A DNA stretch of 64,000 bases from PFJX01 sp964542455 (GCA_964542455.1 CAZIUC010000014.1:29827-93826), one strand, 5' to 3'; counted from the stretch's first letter, positions 23,497 to 31,981 are shown. Numbers and translations: made by a program. Notes: generated from the letters alone by a model not told the origin.

Positions 23497-24064
23497 CTCC
23501 TCTCTCCTTCTCTTCCGGGCGACGTTTTATCGTTGCCTCATGGTGGACGTGTATTGCCGAAAAAGCGTTACACGAAACAGGAATACACCGAGCAGGGTCT
23601 ACGGAGTTGATGGTGCAGTTAGAAGATATGCCCGATCCATTTCCCAGTAATCTAGTACAGTATTATTGCTAGTCGGAGAATGGCTTGCGGTCAAGCGGCA
23701 GGGCATAGAATATTTCCATCGACGAAGTGAAGGTTTCAGCAATTGACTTGCTGTGCCTGCTTATAGTCAGGCACTTAGCATTGATATTGAATACCCGCCT
23801 TGGCTGGATGAATCACTGAACCACACTGAGCCTGCATCGCCGAATGGCGGCTATGGAGAGTTGACCTGACGTGCGGTTACGCAATTTTCAACGAGTGGCT
23901 ATGACGGCTCCTGGCCGAAAGCGTAAGTTCAGGTGCGCTTCACATTGCAGTCATTCGCCAGCAATCCCGATGTATCGGAGAACGGTGGCTCTGTCCGGAC
24001 AACTGACCTCCATGTCGACTGACCTGATCGTCCATTTCCTGAACGGAATCCACCACTGGCCGCC
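23497..24064. other. Non-coding gap between DUF1326 gene and toxin gene
   Basis: About 570 bases with lower GC than the neighbours and no frame that reads like a protein. The promoter of the DUF1326-DUF2182 pair must lie in the left part, but I could not assign its boxes. The right part (23830-24050) looks like degraded sequence; I recognise no gene in it. Confidence 0.5.
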
Positions 24065-24364
24065 TCAGAAATAGTCTTCTTCCCGCTGATGCCGGATAGC
24101 CAGAATCGTGACCGTCGATGGATTCTCGATTTCGAACAGCGCGACGTAGCCCGTTGAGCCAAACGGAATGACGAGTTCCCGCAGGAACGGGTCGTCCACA
24201 TCCGCCTTGCGGCAGGTAAATGGAAAATCCTGAAGAAAATCGGCGGCCTTGACGATGGCGTCGCGCGCGTGGCGGGCGGTCTGGGTGTCCCGTTTCAGCA
24301 GGAAATCGAACAATCGCCGCAGGTCTTCACGGGCGGCTTTTGTGTAGCGAACCTGGCAATTCAT
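24065..24364 (-). CDS. parE: RelE/ParE-family toxin
   Basis: A 99-residue protein that fits the ParE fold: YTKAAREDLRRLFDFLLKRD (N-terminal helices), then LRELVIPFGSTGYVALFEI and a C-terminal TVTILAIRHQREEDY, the usual end of ParE toxins. ParE proteins act on DNA gyrase, while RelE relatives cleave mRNA; which applies is not clear, though the HQREEDY ending favours the ParE-like group. It follows the antitoxin with an ATGA overlap, the standard order. Confidence 0.88.
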   Translation of the reverse strand: MNCQVRYTKAAREDLRRLFDFLLKRDTQTARHARDAIVKAADFLQDFPFTCRKADVDDPFLRELVIPFGSTGYVALFEIENPSTVTILAIRHQREEDYF

Positions 24365-24639
24365 TGGGCCGCATGGGTTCTGGATTCCGCCGTCAGCAGC
24401 AGGGCGTCAAGTTCATCGCGGATTTCCTCGGCCGTGAAATACTCACCCGTAAGTTTTGCCTCGTCACGCGACGCGAGCCCACGCGCGATGAACGCTTTCC
24501 GCATGCGTCGCCGCGCGATGTTGGCCCGTATGGATTGCTCGACGAATCCGGAGAGAGTTTCGCCTACTTCCAGAAGATCTTCCGCCGCTTGACGCAGTTC
24601 AGGGGTGACTCTGAGTGTAGGGATGGCGGCTGTTTTCAT
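24361..24639 (-). CDS. ParD-like antitoxin
   Basis: A 92-residue protein. The first 45 residues read as a ribbon-helix-helix DNA-binding domain (TLRVTPELRQAAEDLLEVG then LSGFVEQSIRANIARR), and the acidic C-terminal part (EYFTAEEIRDELDALL) is the likely toxin-wrapping arm. ATG 24639 is preceded by CAGGAAAA. It is divergent from the Y-family polymerase gene, with 129 bases between them, so both promoters share the palindrome-rich gap. Antitoxins of this type usually repress their own operon. Confidence 0.85.
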   Translation of the reverse strand: MKTAAIPTLRVTPELRQAAEDLLEVGETLSGFVEQSIRANIARRRMRKAFIARGLASRDEAKLTGEYFTAEEIRDELDALLLTAESRTHAAQ

Positions 24640-24712
24640 GGCTGTTTTCCTGGCGCTACATTTGCGATGCATTGTCGCCAAGTCCTGCCGGCCAGGCAAC
24701 GCACGCCCCGCC

Positions 24713-24763
24713 TTGCCCGGAAAGAACGATCGTTCTATTCTGCAACGCCAGAACGATCGTTCT
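24713..24763 (+). promoter_or_regulatory. Polymerase promoter with two identical palindromic operators
   Basis: AGAACGATCGTTCT occurs at 24723-24736 and again at 24750-24763, both perfect 14-base palindromes with centres 27 bases apart. A sigma70-like promoter fits around the first one: TTGCCC (24713-24718), 17-base spacer, TATTCT (24736-24741). The second lies between the predicted transcript start and the ATG at 24769. The core GAAC-N4-GTTC resembles the Gram-positive type of LexA box, not the CTGT-N8-ACAG box of most beta/gammaproteobacteria. The antitoxin next door is an alternative binder. Confidence 0.7.
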
Positions 24764-24768
24764 TTTCC

Positions 24769-26028
24769 ATGTCCCTGCGTGCCCTCCTCCTCGACTTCAA
24801 TTCCTACTTCGCCTCGGTAGAGCAACACCTGCGCCCGGAACTGCGCGGCCGGCCTGTGGGCATTCTGCCGGTGATGGCGGAGACCAGTTGCTGCATCGCC
24901 GCCAGCCGCGAAGCCAAGTGTTTCGGGGTGAAGACCGGAACCGGCGTCATGGATGCTCGCCGCCTCTGTCCGGACATCGTTTTCGCGCAGGCGCGGCCGC
25001 GTGTCTACGTGGAAATGCACCATCGCCTGATGGATATCGTCGATACGGTCATCGCCGTCAGCGAGGTGCTTTCCATCGATGAAGTGGCTTGTGACCTGAC
25101 CGGCTCCTGGCAACAGGAAAGCGTGGTGCGGGATCTGGCCGGCGAGGTCAAGGCGAAGCTGCGCGATCACGTCGGCGAAGTGCTCACCTGTTCCATCGGC
25201 ATCGGCCCCAACCGCTTTCTGGCCAAGACCGCGTCCAACATGCAAAAGCCGGACGGGCTCGTCGTCATCAAACCGGAAGACCTGCCCGACTGCCTGTTCC
25301 GCCTCAAGCTGAATGACCTCAACGGCATCGCCGGCGCCATGCTGGAGCGCCTGGAGCGGCACGGCATCACCACGGTGGAAGCGCTGTGCCGGGCCGACCG
25401 CGAGCACTTGCGCCGGGTCTGGGGCGGGGTCGAGGGCGAGCGCATATACGACCGCCTGCGTGGCGTCGACGTGGTGCTGCCGCCGACGAAACGCTCCAGC
25501 CTGGGCCACTCCCACGTCCTGCCGCCACACCTGCGCCACGACGCGGGCGCCTTCTCGGTGCTTTCCAAGCTGACCCAGAAAGCCGCGCTAAGGCTGCGCG
25601 CCGAGGGCTATATGGCCGGGCGCCTGGGGGTGCGCGTGAGCTATCGCAAACATGCGGAATGGGGCGTGGATACCCGCTTCGCGCCGATGCAGGGCACCCT
25701 CGCCAGCCTGCGCTTGCTCGCCGCCCTCTGGGCGGAACGGCCGCGCCGGCGCGAGCCGATCAAGGTGGGCATGGTGTTCGGCGAACTGCTCCCGCGCGAC
25801 AAGGTGAGCCTGCCGCTGTTCCCCGATGGCAGCCGCAGCCCCGGCCTGGATAGCGCGCTGGACCGCGTGCGCCTGAAATTCGGCGCGGAAGCGCTGTACT
25901 TCGGCGGCGCCTTCCTGGCCCAGGAAGAAGCCCCCATGCGCATCTCCTTCACCCACATCCCGGATCTGAAGCTGGAAGCGGACGGCAAGACCGGAGGATT
26001 GGAGGAGCGGGCGTTGCTGGAAGTGTGA
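24769..26028 (+). CDS. Y-family translesion DNA polymerase
   Basis: A 419-residue polymerase of the UmuC/DinB superfamily. The N-terminal catalytic carboxylate is Asp9 (LLLDFNSYFASVEQ) and the SIDE motif supplies Asp104 and Glu105 (LSIDEVACDL); both are intact. GIGPNRFLAKTASNMQKPDG is the palm region, followed by a helix-hairpin-helix and a little-finger domain. The sequence DFNS in place of the DinB DMDA/C suggests a lineage apart from canonical DNA polymerase IV. There is no Shine-Dalgarno sequence; an operator occupies that place. No umuD or imuA/dnaE2 partner is nearby. Confidence 0.88.
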   Translation: MSLRALLLDFNSYFASVEQHLRPELRGRPVGILPVMAETSCCIAASREAKCFGVKTGTGVMDARRLCPDIVFAQARPRVYVEMHHRLMDIVDTVIAVSEVLSIDEVACDLTGSWQQESVVRDLAGEVKAKLRDHVGEVLTCSIGIGPNRFLAKTASNMQKPDGLVVIKPEDLPDCLFRLKLNDLNGIAGAMLERLERHGITTVEALCRADREHLRRVWGGVEGERIYDRLRGVDVVLPPTKRSSLGHSHVLPPHLRHDAGAFSVLSKLTQKAALRLRAEGYMAGRLGVRVSYRKHAEWGVDTRFAPMQGTLASLRLLAALWAERPRRREPIKVGMVFGELLPRDKVSLPLFPDGSRSPGLDSALDRVRLKFGAEALYFGGAFLAQEEAPMRISFTHIPDLKLEADGKTGGLEERALLEV

Positions 26029-26102
26029 GGGGGAGGTTTCAGCCCCCCCCCTTTCCCAAGGCGCCTTTCTCGTTAACGGGTGATGCGGTCGGCGCAACGG
26101 TT

Positions 26103-26291
26103 CCCCCCTTTATCAAAGGGGGGCAGGGGGGATTTCTGAGGCGGTGGCTCAGGCAAACGTCGCTAAATCCCTGATGAAGCCCCTACCCTTCGGTACCTCG
26201 GTCCCCCTTTGATAAAGGGGGAAGTCACCTTCCCATCCGCTTTCGCGTAGATCTCCAGCTAACGAGTAAAGAGCCTTATCAAAGGGGGAAG
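26103..26291. repeat. Palindromic repeats between convergent genes
   Basis: Three related sequences lie after the polymerase stop and before the metY stop. CCCCCCTTT-ATC-AAAGGGGGG is at 26103-26123, CCCCCTTT-GAT-AAAGGGGG at 26203-26221 (followed by AAGTCA), and a half copy TTATCAAAGGGGGAAGTCA at 26277-26295. Between the first two, at 26171-26196, is a reversed fragment of the repeat core seen at 1491 and 31178. The hairpins can act on both converging transcripts. Confidence 0.7.
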
Positions 26292-26296
26292 TCAGA

Positions 26297-27571
26297 TCAG
26301 CCCGCCGCCGCCAGTGCCTGTTCGATGTCGGCGATGAGGTCGTCGATGTGCTCGATGCCCAGCGACAGCCGCACCATGTCCTCGGATACGCCCGCTTTCG
26401 CCAGTTCCGCCGGGGAGAGCTGGCGGTGGGTGGTGGTGGCGGGGTGGCAGGCGAGGCTCTTGGTGTCGCCGATGTTGACCAGACGGACGATCAACTGGAG
26501 GGCGTCGATGAACTTGCCGCCGGCTTCGCGGCCGCCCTTGATGCCGAAGGAGACGATGCCGGAAGCCTTGCCGCCCAGGTATTTGTCGGCCAGCGGTTTG
26601 CTCGGTGAATCGGCGAGGCCGGCGTATTGCACCCAGGAGACTTTCGGGTGGTTTTTCATGTACTCGGCCACGGCCAGGGCGTTGTCGCAGGTGCGGTCCA
26701 TGCGCAGCGGCAGGGTTTCGACGCCTTGCAGGATCAGGAAGCTGTTGAACGGGCTGATCGCCGCGCCCATGTTGCGCAGCGGCACGACGCGGGCGCGGCC
26801 GATATAGGCGGCCGCGCCGAGGGCTTCGGTGTAGACGACGCCGTGATAGGAAGCGTCCGGCTCGTTGAGGCGGGCGAAACGCACCTTGTGCTCGGCCCAG
26901 GGGAACTTGCCGGAGTCGACGATCATGCCGCCGATGCTGTTGCCGTGGCCGCCCAGGTATTTGGTCAGCGCGTGCACCACGATGTCGGCGCCGTGCTCGA
27001 ACGGGCGGCACAGGTAGGGGGTGGGCACGGTGTTGTCGACGATCAGCGGCACGCCGTGGGCATGCGCCAGTTCCGCCAGTTTCTCGAAGTCGGTGACGTT
27101 GCCGAGCGGGTTGCCCACCGATTCGCAGAACACCGCCTTGGTGCGATCGTCGATCAGCTTGGCGAAGCTGTCCGGCTCGCGGTAGTCGGCGAAGCGCACT
27201 TCGATGCCATAGCGCGGCAGGGTGTGGGCGAACAGGTTGTAGGTGCCGCCATACAGGGTGGAACTGGTGACGATGTTGTCGCCGGCTTCGGCGATGGTCA
27301 TGATCGCGTAGGTGATGGCCGCCATGCCGGAGGCCAGGGCCAGACCGGCGATGCCGCCTTCCATTTCCGCGACGCGTTTTTCCAGCACGTCGGTGGTGGG
27401 GTTCATGATGCGGGTGTAGATGTTGCCGGGCACCTTCAGGTCGAACAGGTCGGCGCCGTGCTGGGTGGAATCGAAAGCGTAGGACGTGGTCTGGTAAATG
27501 GGCACCGCCACGGCTTTGGTGGTGGGTTCCGGGGAATAGCCGCCATGCACGGCCAGGGTTTCGATTTTCAT
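26297..27571 (-). CDS. metY: O-acetylhomoserine aminocarboxypropyltransferase (sulfhydrylase)
   Basis: PLP enzyme of 424 residues that makes homocysteine from O-acetylhomoserine and sulfide (or methionine from methanethiol). Family features: TLAVHGGYSPEPTTKAVAVPIYQTTSYAF at the N-terminus (the long MetY/Cys-Met PLP start), YTRIMNPTTDVLE, and the PLP-lysine region HALTKYLGGHGNSIGG. The length and the start pattern favour MetY over MetZ or MetB. ATG 27571 follows AGGAGA. It stands alone; no riboswitch is recognisable in the upstream 200 bases. Confidence 0.94.
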   Translation of the reverse strand: MKIETLAVHGGYSPEPTTKAVAVPIYQTTSYAFDSTQHGADLFDLKVPGNIYTRIMNPTTDVLEKRVAEMEGGIAGLALASGMAAITYAIMTIAEAGDNIVTSSTLYGGTYNLFAHTLPRYGIEVRFADYREPDSFAKLIDDRTKAVFCESVGNPLGNVTDFEKLAELAHAHGVPLIVDNTVPTPYLCRPFEHGADIVVHALTKYLGGHGNSIGGMIVDSGKFPWAEHKVRFARLNEPDASYHGVVYTEALGAAAYIGRARVVPLRNMGAAISPFNSFLILQGVETLPLRMDRTCDNALAVAEYMKNHPKVSWVQYAGLADSPSKPLADKYLGGKASGIVSFGIKGGREAGGKFIDALQLIVRLVNIGDTKSLACHPATTTHRQLSPAELAKAGVSEDMVRLSLGIEHIDDLIADIEQALAAAG

Positions 27572-27802
27572 GTTGTCTCCTGTTGTATGCGCCGCCGACA
27601 AAGCGACGCGCGATGCTACCGCGCAAGCCGCCTTCGGGACAGGTAAGCAATCGCGACACCGGTTGCCGCGATGGAAATAATCAGGCCGGCACGGTTGGAA
27701 AATCGGGTTTCGCCCGCATTGCCTAGCTTCCCGCTTCACTCGCATGAGCCTGCATCCAGTGTCACGCGGGCGGGGTTCAATCAGCCATATCGAGGAGATT
27801 TC

Positions 27803-28186
27803 ATGTACTACATCGTTGCAAGCGACAAATCGTTCGAGCAGGCATCCAGCGACCTTGAAGCCGCGGTCAAGCGGCATGGTTTCGGCGTGCTGCATATCCA
27901 CGATCTTGGCGCCACGCTGCGCGGCAAAGGCCTCGCCTTCGCCGAGGAGTGCAGGGTCTTCGAAGTCTGCAACCCGGGGCAGGCGATCAAGGTCCTGACC
28001 ACCGACATGCGTCTGAACATGGCCCTGCCCTGTCGCATCTCGGTGTACACCGAGCAGGGCAAGACGAAAATCGGCCTGATCAAACCCGTCCAGATGCTTT
28101 CGGCGCTGTCTCAGGACCCGGTGTTGCTGCAAGTGGCCAACGAGGTCGAAGGCAAGACCATCGAGATGGTCGACGAGGCGAAATGA
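27803..28186 (+). CDS. DUF302 domain protein
   Basis: A 127-residue soluble protein. It matches the DUF302 layout: MYYIVASDKSFEQASSDLEAAVKRHGFGVLHIHDLG, then EECRVFEVCNPGQAIKVL and ALPCRISVYTEQGKTKIGL. ATG 27803 follows GAGGAG. Its stop overlaps the start of the hydroxyacid dehydrogenase (ATGA), so the two are co-translated. The molecular role of DUF302 proteins is not established. Confidence 0.88.
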   Translation: MYYIVASDKSFEQASSDLEAAVKRHGFGVLHIHDLGATLRGKGLAFAEECRVFEVCNPGQAIKVLTTDMRLNMALPCRISVYTEQGKTKIGLIKPVQMLSALSQDPVLLQVANEVEGKTIEMVDEAK

Positions 28187-29133
28187 AGGAATACGTCGTC
28201 TTTCTCGACCGCGCCACGCTGATCGCCGATTTGCGTTTCCCCGAGTTCGATCACACCTGGGTGGAGCACCCCGACGCGCGGCCGGATGAACTGGCGGATT
28301 TGCTCTGGCGGGCCAGCATCGTGATTGCCAACAAGACGCCCATCACCCGCGCGGTGCTCGACGCCTGCCACAAGATCAGGCTGGTGGCGGTGGCGGCAAC
28401 CGGGGTGAACAACGTCGATCTGGAAGCCTGCCGGGAGCGCGGCATCGCCGTGTGCAACATTCGCGGCTATGCCGACAACACGGTGCCGGAGCATGTGTTC
28501 ATGATGCTGCTGGCCTTGCGCCGCAATCTCCTGGCCTGGCGCGCCAGCCTGAAACAGGGCGCCTGGCAAAAGGCCGAGCGCTTCTGCCTGTTCGACCATG
28601 AAATCCACGATCTCGCCGGCTCCACCCTGGGATTGATCGGCCACGGCAGCGTCGGCCAGGGCGTGGAACGCCTGGCGCGCGCCTTCGGCATGGAAGTGCT
28701 GATCGCCGAGCACAAGGGCGCCGAGGTGAGTCGCCCCGGCCATACGCCGTTCGACGAGGTGCTGGCGCGCGCCGACCAGATCAGCCTGCATGTGCCCTTG
28801 AACGAGGCGACGCGCGACCTGATCGGCGCGCGCGAATTCGGCCTGATGAAGCGCAACGCGCTCTTGATCAATACCGCGCGCGGCGGCGTGGTAAACGAGG
28901 CGGCGCTGGTTTCCGCGCTGAAAACCCGGCGCATCGCCGGCGCCGGATTCGATGTCCTGAGCCGCGAACCGCCGCGCGAGGACCATCCCCTGCTCGACCT
29001 CGACCTGCCCAATTTCCTGCTCACCCCGCATGTCGCCTGGTCCAGCCGCGAGGCGATGCAGCGCCTGGGGGATCAGTTGATCGACAATATCGAGGCGTTC
29101 GTGCGCGGGGAAGAACGCAATCGGGTGGTGTAG
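28183..29133 (+). CDS. D-2-hydroxyacid dehydrogenase (glycerate dehydrogenase type)
   Basis: NAD(P)-dependent dehydrogenase of 316 residues. Motifs: AVAATGVNNVDLEACRERGIAVCNI (substrate-domain hinge), LGLIGHGSVGQGVERLARAFGM (dinucleotide-binding GxGxxG), LINTARGGVVNEAAL and TPHVAWSSREAMQR with the catalytic histidine. The sequence is nearest to hydroxypyruvate/glycerate dehydrogenases such as HprA. It is coupled to the DUF302 gene by an ATGA overlap. The true substrate cannot be read from the sequence. Confidence 0.9.
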   Translation: MKEYVVFLDRATLIADLRFPEFDHTWVEHPDARPDELADLLWRASIVIANKTPITRAVLDACHKIRLVAVAATGVNNVDLEACRERGIAVCNIRGYADNTVPEHVFMMLLALRRNLLAWRASLKQGAWQKAERFCLFDHEIHDLAGSTLGLIGHGSVGQGVERLARAFGMEVLIAEHKGAEVSRPGHTPFDEVLARADQISLHVPLNEATRDLIGAREFGLMKRNALLINTARGGVVNEAALVSALKTRRIAGAGFDVLSREPPREDHPLLDLDLPNFLLTPHVAWSSREAMQRLGDQLIDNIEAFVRGEERNRVV

Positions 29134-29355
29134 ACGGAAAGCGACATAGGTCGGGTCAGGCGCGACTTTCAGCGGCGTAACCCGGCGGCCAACAAGGCCA
29201 CGCGGCATTTCACCCGGCCGGGATATCGCTTTTGAGGCTGGGAAAATCCAATGTCGGCGGGGCGGCATCCCAATGCGATTTATGATGCACTCCTCCCGCA
29301 AGCCCCGGATGGGGTTTGTCTCCGCTCTGGACGCGGGATGTTCGAGGACTGCGAG

Positions 29356-31182
29356 ATGGCGCTGAGACCCGCCCGTGCGAGATGGTTCGAGACCTATGTA
29401 GCGCGTGACCAGACCGTACGCGCCACCGAAGTATTGGCCGCGACCGGCGTGGTGCAACTGGAGTTGGCGCCGCGCATGGAGGAAACGCCGCATATTGATC
29501 GGTTGCGTTTCTTCCTGGACCACTTCGCGGCGCTGGCGTTGGAACATGAGGAGGATCTGCCCGCCGGGGTGTCACATCCCACCGCGCTGATCGGCGATTC
29601 GGCCCATATCGCCAACCTCGCCCTGCACCGGCTGCGGGTGTGGAGCGCACAGGTGGATTACCTGCGCGAACATCTGGCGCAGCTGCGTGCCGAACACGAC
29701 CATCTGTTGCTGCTGGCGGAATGCCTGGAAGCCATGCACCCGGCGGGGATCGATCTCGACGGTGTGTTCCGCGAGACGCGCTTTCTCTGCAAATGTCTTT
29801 TCGCCTGTCCACATGGCCGCGAAATCGCGCCGGAATTGAGCGGTGTGGTGGAACGGGTGGCGCGCGGCCCGCAACATGTCTTCCTTTTCTTCGTCGGCGC
29901 CCCCGAACAACGCGAGCAGGTCAATCGTCTGGTCGTGGAAACCGAGTGTGAGCAGGTGGGCATTCCGGCCTGGCTGTCCGGCGACCATGCGCAACAAAAG
30001 CACCTGTTGCTAGTGCAACTGGCCGTGAAAACACACGAGATCGCCAAACTCGACACGCGCCTGCGTACGCTGAAAAAGGATGCCGGGGTAGCCGAGGCGC
30101 GCGCCAACGTGGAAACCCTGAGTTGGTATCTGGAGCACGCCGCGCACACGCTGGGTGAACACAAGCTTTGCCACGTCACCGGCTGGACCACCTGCGCCGA
30201 CCCACAACGTCTACGAACGGCCTTGCACGACGCGGGGATCCAGGCGCTGGTACGCTTTCCCGACCCGCCCGCCGATGCCGACGTGCCGGTGGCCCTGCTG
30301 AATGCCTGGTGGGCGCGCCCCTTCCAGCCGCTGTTACGCATGTGGGGCACGCCCGGCATCAGCGAGGTGGACCCGAGCGGCCTGTTGGCGGTAGTGGTGC
30401 CGCTACTGTTCGGCTACATGTTCCCGGATGTCGGCCATGGTCTGATACTGGCACTGTTCGCGGCGATCGTCGGGAAGCGCTGGCCACAGATCCGCTTTCT
30501 CATTCCCTGCGGCATTTCGGCCATGGTCTTCGGCCTGGTATTCGGCGATGTCTTCGGTATCGACGACCTGATCCCGGCTCTTTGGCTGAAACCGCTACGC
30601 CAACCGTTGCTGGTGCTGGCCGTGCCTCTGTTTTTCGGTGTCGCGCTGATGTTGATCGGCCTGGCCTTCTCCAGCGTGGCGGCGGCCTGGCGTGGCGAGT
30701 TGCGCACCTGGCTGTGGCTGGATGGCGCGGTGTTGCTGCTCTATACCGGCGCGCTCCTGGGGCTGTTCCTGCCGGCGGCGTTCTGGCTGGTGGCGCTGGG
30801 ATTGATTCAGTATCTCGTGGGCGCGCTGGTGATCGAACGCAATCCCCGTGCCCTGCCTGGCGCCTTGGGCCAGTTGCTGCTTGCTTCCTTCGAACTGGCG
30901 ATGAATACGCTGTCGTTCGTACGCGTGGGGGCTTTCGCGCTGGGCCATGCGGCCTTGTCGCTGGCGATCATGACCCTGGCGGCCGGGGTCGAACATCCCC
31001 TGGCGGTGGCGCTGGTCCTGATCCTGGGCAATCTGTTCAGCCTGGTGCTGGAAGGACTGTTGGTTTACGTGCAGACCACGCGACTGGTGTTGTTCGAGTT
31101 TTTTACTCGTTTCCTGCGCGAGGAAGGGAGTCTGTTCCGGCCACTGCGGCCACCGCCACGGGATGGGTTTACCGAAGGGTAG
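29356..31182 (+). CDS. V-type ATPase subunit I (116-kDa subunit a homologue)
   Basis: A 608-residue membrane protein of a rotary V/A-type ATPase stator. The N-terminal half is soluble and helical (starting MALRPARARWFETYV, coiled-coil near residues 90-130 and 210-260). The C-terminal half has about seven membrane helices, with the key proton-channel arginine in LSFVRVGAFALGHAALS. I chose ATG 29356 because GAGGA precedes it by 7 bases; ATG 29338 is in frame. No other V-ATPase subunit gene is in the window. The stop codon and the last residues fall inside a repeat element. Confidence 0.87.
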   Translation: MALRPARARWFETYVARDQTVRATEVLAATGVVQLELAPRMEETPHIDRLRFFLDHFAALALEHEEDLPAGVSHPTALIGDSAHIANLALHRLRVWSAQVDYLREHLAQLRAEHDHLLLLAECLEAMHPAGIDLDGVFRETRFLCKCLFACPHGREIAPELSGVVERVARGPQHVFLFFVGAPEQREQVNRLVVETECEQVGIPAWLSGDHAQQKHLLLVQLAVKTHEIAKLDTRLRTLKKDAGVAEARANVETLSWYLEHAAHTLGEHKLCHVTGWTTCADPQRLRTALHDAGIQALVRFPDPPADADVPVALLNAWWARPFQPLLRMWGTPGISEVDPSGLLAVVVPLLFGYMFPDVGHGLILALFAAIVGKRWPQIRFLIPCGISAMVFGLVFGDVFGIDDLIPALWLKPLRQPLLVLAVPLFFGVALMLIGLAFSSVAAAWRGELRTWLWLDGAVLLLYTGALLGLFLPAAFWLVALGLIQYLVGALVIERNPRALPGALGQLLLASFELAMNTLSFVRVGAFALGHAALSLAIMTLAAGVEHPLAVALVLILGNLFSLVLEGLLVYVQTTRLVLFEFFTRFLREEGSLFRPLRPPPRDGFTEG

Positions 31183-31264
31183 GGGCTTCATCAGAGCGGC
31201 AGCGAAACCCATCGAACCACCGCGCGATGGGTTTCGCTATTGCTCAGCCATCCTACAAGTCCTG
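31168..31264. repeat. Palindromic repeat element, copy B
   Basis: The core TACCGAAGGGTAGGGGCTTC at 31170-31189 matches copy A (1484-1503) except one base, and the match continues to CATCAGAGC. It is followed by a perfect 14-base stem, AGCGAAACCCATCG (31201-31214) with CGATGGGTTTCGCT (31225-31238). The element lies between two converging genes and contains both stop codons: TAG at 31180-31182 for the V-ATPase gene and, on the minus strand, TAG at 31253-31255 for the next gene. Confidence 0.75.
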
Positions 31265-31789
31265 CTTCGGATCCTTGGCGGCCGCGGCGCGGCGTTGTTT
31301 CACCCGGCTGGCGGCGCGGTCGTCGGTGTAGCGGATGATGGATTTGTCCAGGCGACCCGCATAGCGTCGCGCTTGCAGGCTGGCTTCCGGGTATTGCCAG
31401 AGCCAGGTACGGTTTTCATAAACATTGCCCTTGAGGTTCTTCACCCTCTCGCTGTTGAGCTTGCCGGCGCCATATTTGGCGGTGAGGGCATCGACCACCC
31501 GCTGGAAATCGGTTTCCGCCAGCGTGATCTGTATGCCGCTCAGGCTGCTGGCGTCGTAGAAGTAGAACAGTGAGGCCACGACCGCGCCGGCGATGGTTTC
31601 CGCTTCACTCGGGCGCAGGCTGCAGATGGTGTCGCCGATCGGCGTGTTGACGGCGCGGCAGGCATATCGCGGGTCGCTGGCGACCCGGGACAGTGGGGAG
31701 CCTAGATCGACGCCCTTGAAGCCGAGACCTTCAGCCTGAGCCGCCAGAGGCAGCAGCGCGAGCGCCAGAGCTGTCAGAAAGGCTTTCAA
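31253..31789 (-). CDS. Exported protein of unknown function
   Basis: A 178-residue protein with a clear signal peptide (MKAFLTALALALLPLAAQA). The mature part contains three cysteines and a C-terminal basic tail (RVKQRRAAAAKDPKQDL). It includes GFKGVDLGSPLSRVASDPRYAC, a pattern seen in small periplasmic proteins that handle an asymmetry of repeats, but I do not recognise the family. The start is TTG, overlapping the iscX stop (TTGA), so it is the last gene of the isc operon by coupling. The final residues are encoded in repeat copy B. Confidence 0.75.
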   Translation of the reverse strand: MKAFLTALALALLPLAAQAEGLGFKGVDLGSPLSRVASDPRYACRAVNTPIGDTICSLRPSEAETIAGAVVASLFYFYDASSLSGIQITLAETDFQRVVDALTAKYGAGKLNSERVKNLKGNVYENRTWLWQYPEASLQARRYAGRLDKSIIRYTDDRAASRVKQRRAAAAKDPKQDL

Positions 31790-31980
31790 TCCATTTCCTC
31801 GATCCAGGCGGTCTGGATGGCTTCCAGAATTTTTTCGCCGGAACGGTTGGGGTCGTCGGAGAACGCTTCCAACTCCATCACCCAGCGGTGTAGATCGGTG
31901 AAACGCACATAGCGCGGGTCCACGTCCGGGTGGTGTTCGGCCAGGGCGATGGCGATATCCAGGGTGTCAGTCCATTTCAT
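31786..31980 (-). CDS. iscX: Fe-S cluster assembly protein IscX
   Basis: A 64-residue acidic protein (MKWTDTLDIAIALAEHHPDVDP ... LHRWVMELEAFSDDP). It matches IscX/YfhJ in length and motifs; the family binds IscS and iron and modulates cluster assembly. It begins 1 base after the ferredoxin stop and overlaps the next gene by 4 bases. Its place at the end of the isc operon is standard. Confidence 0.95.
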   Translation of the reverse strand: MKWTDTLDIAIALAEHHPDVDPRYVRFTDLHRWVMELEAFSDDPNRSGEKILEAIQTAWIEEMD

Positions 31981-31981
31981 T

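Noticed and set aside
23870..24060. Fragment of an inactivated gene before the toxin gene
   Set aside because: The sequence looks degraded but no protein family could be recognised in any frame.
24065..26028. Anti-phage defence island made of the toxin-antitoxin pair and the polymerase
   Set aside because: The polymerase has ordinary translesion motifs and no nuclease, reverse transcriptase or other defence gene is nearby.
27572..27680. SAM or SAH riboswitch in front of metY
   Set aside because: I saw no conserved riboswitch core; only a normal ribosome binding site.
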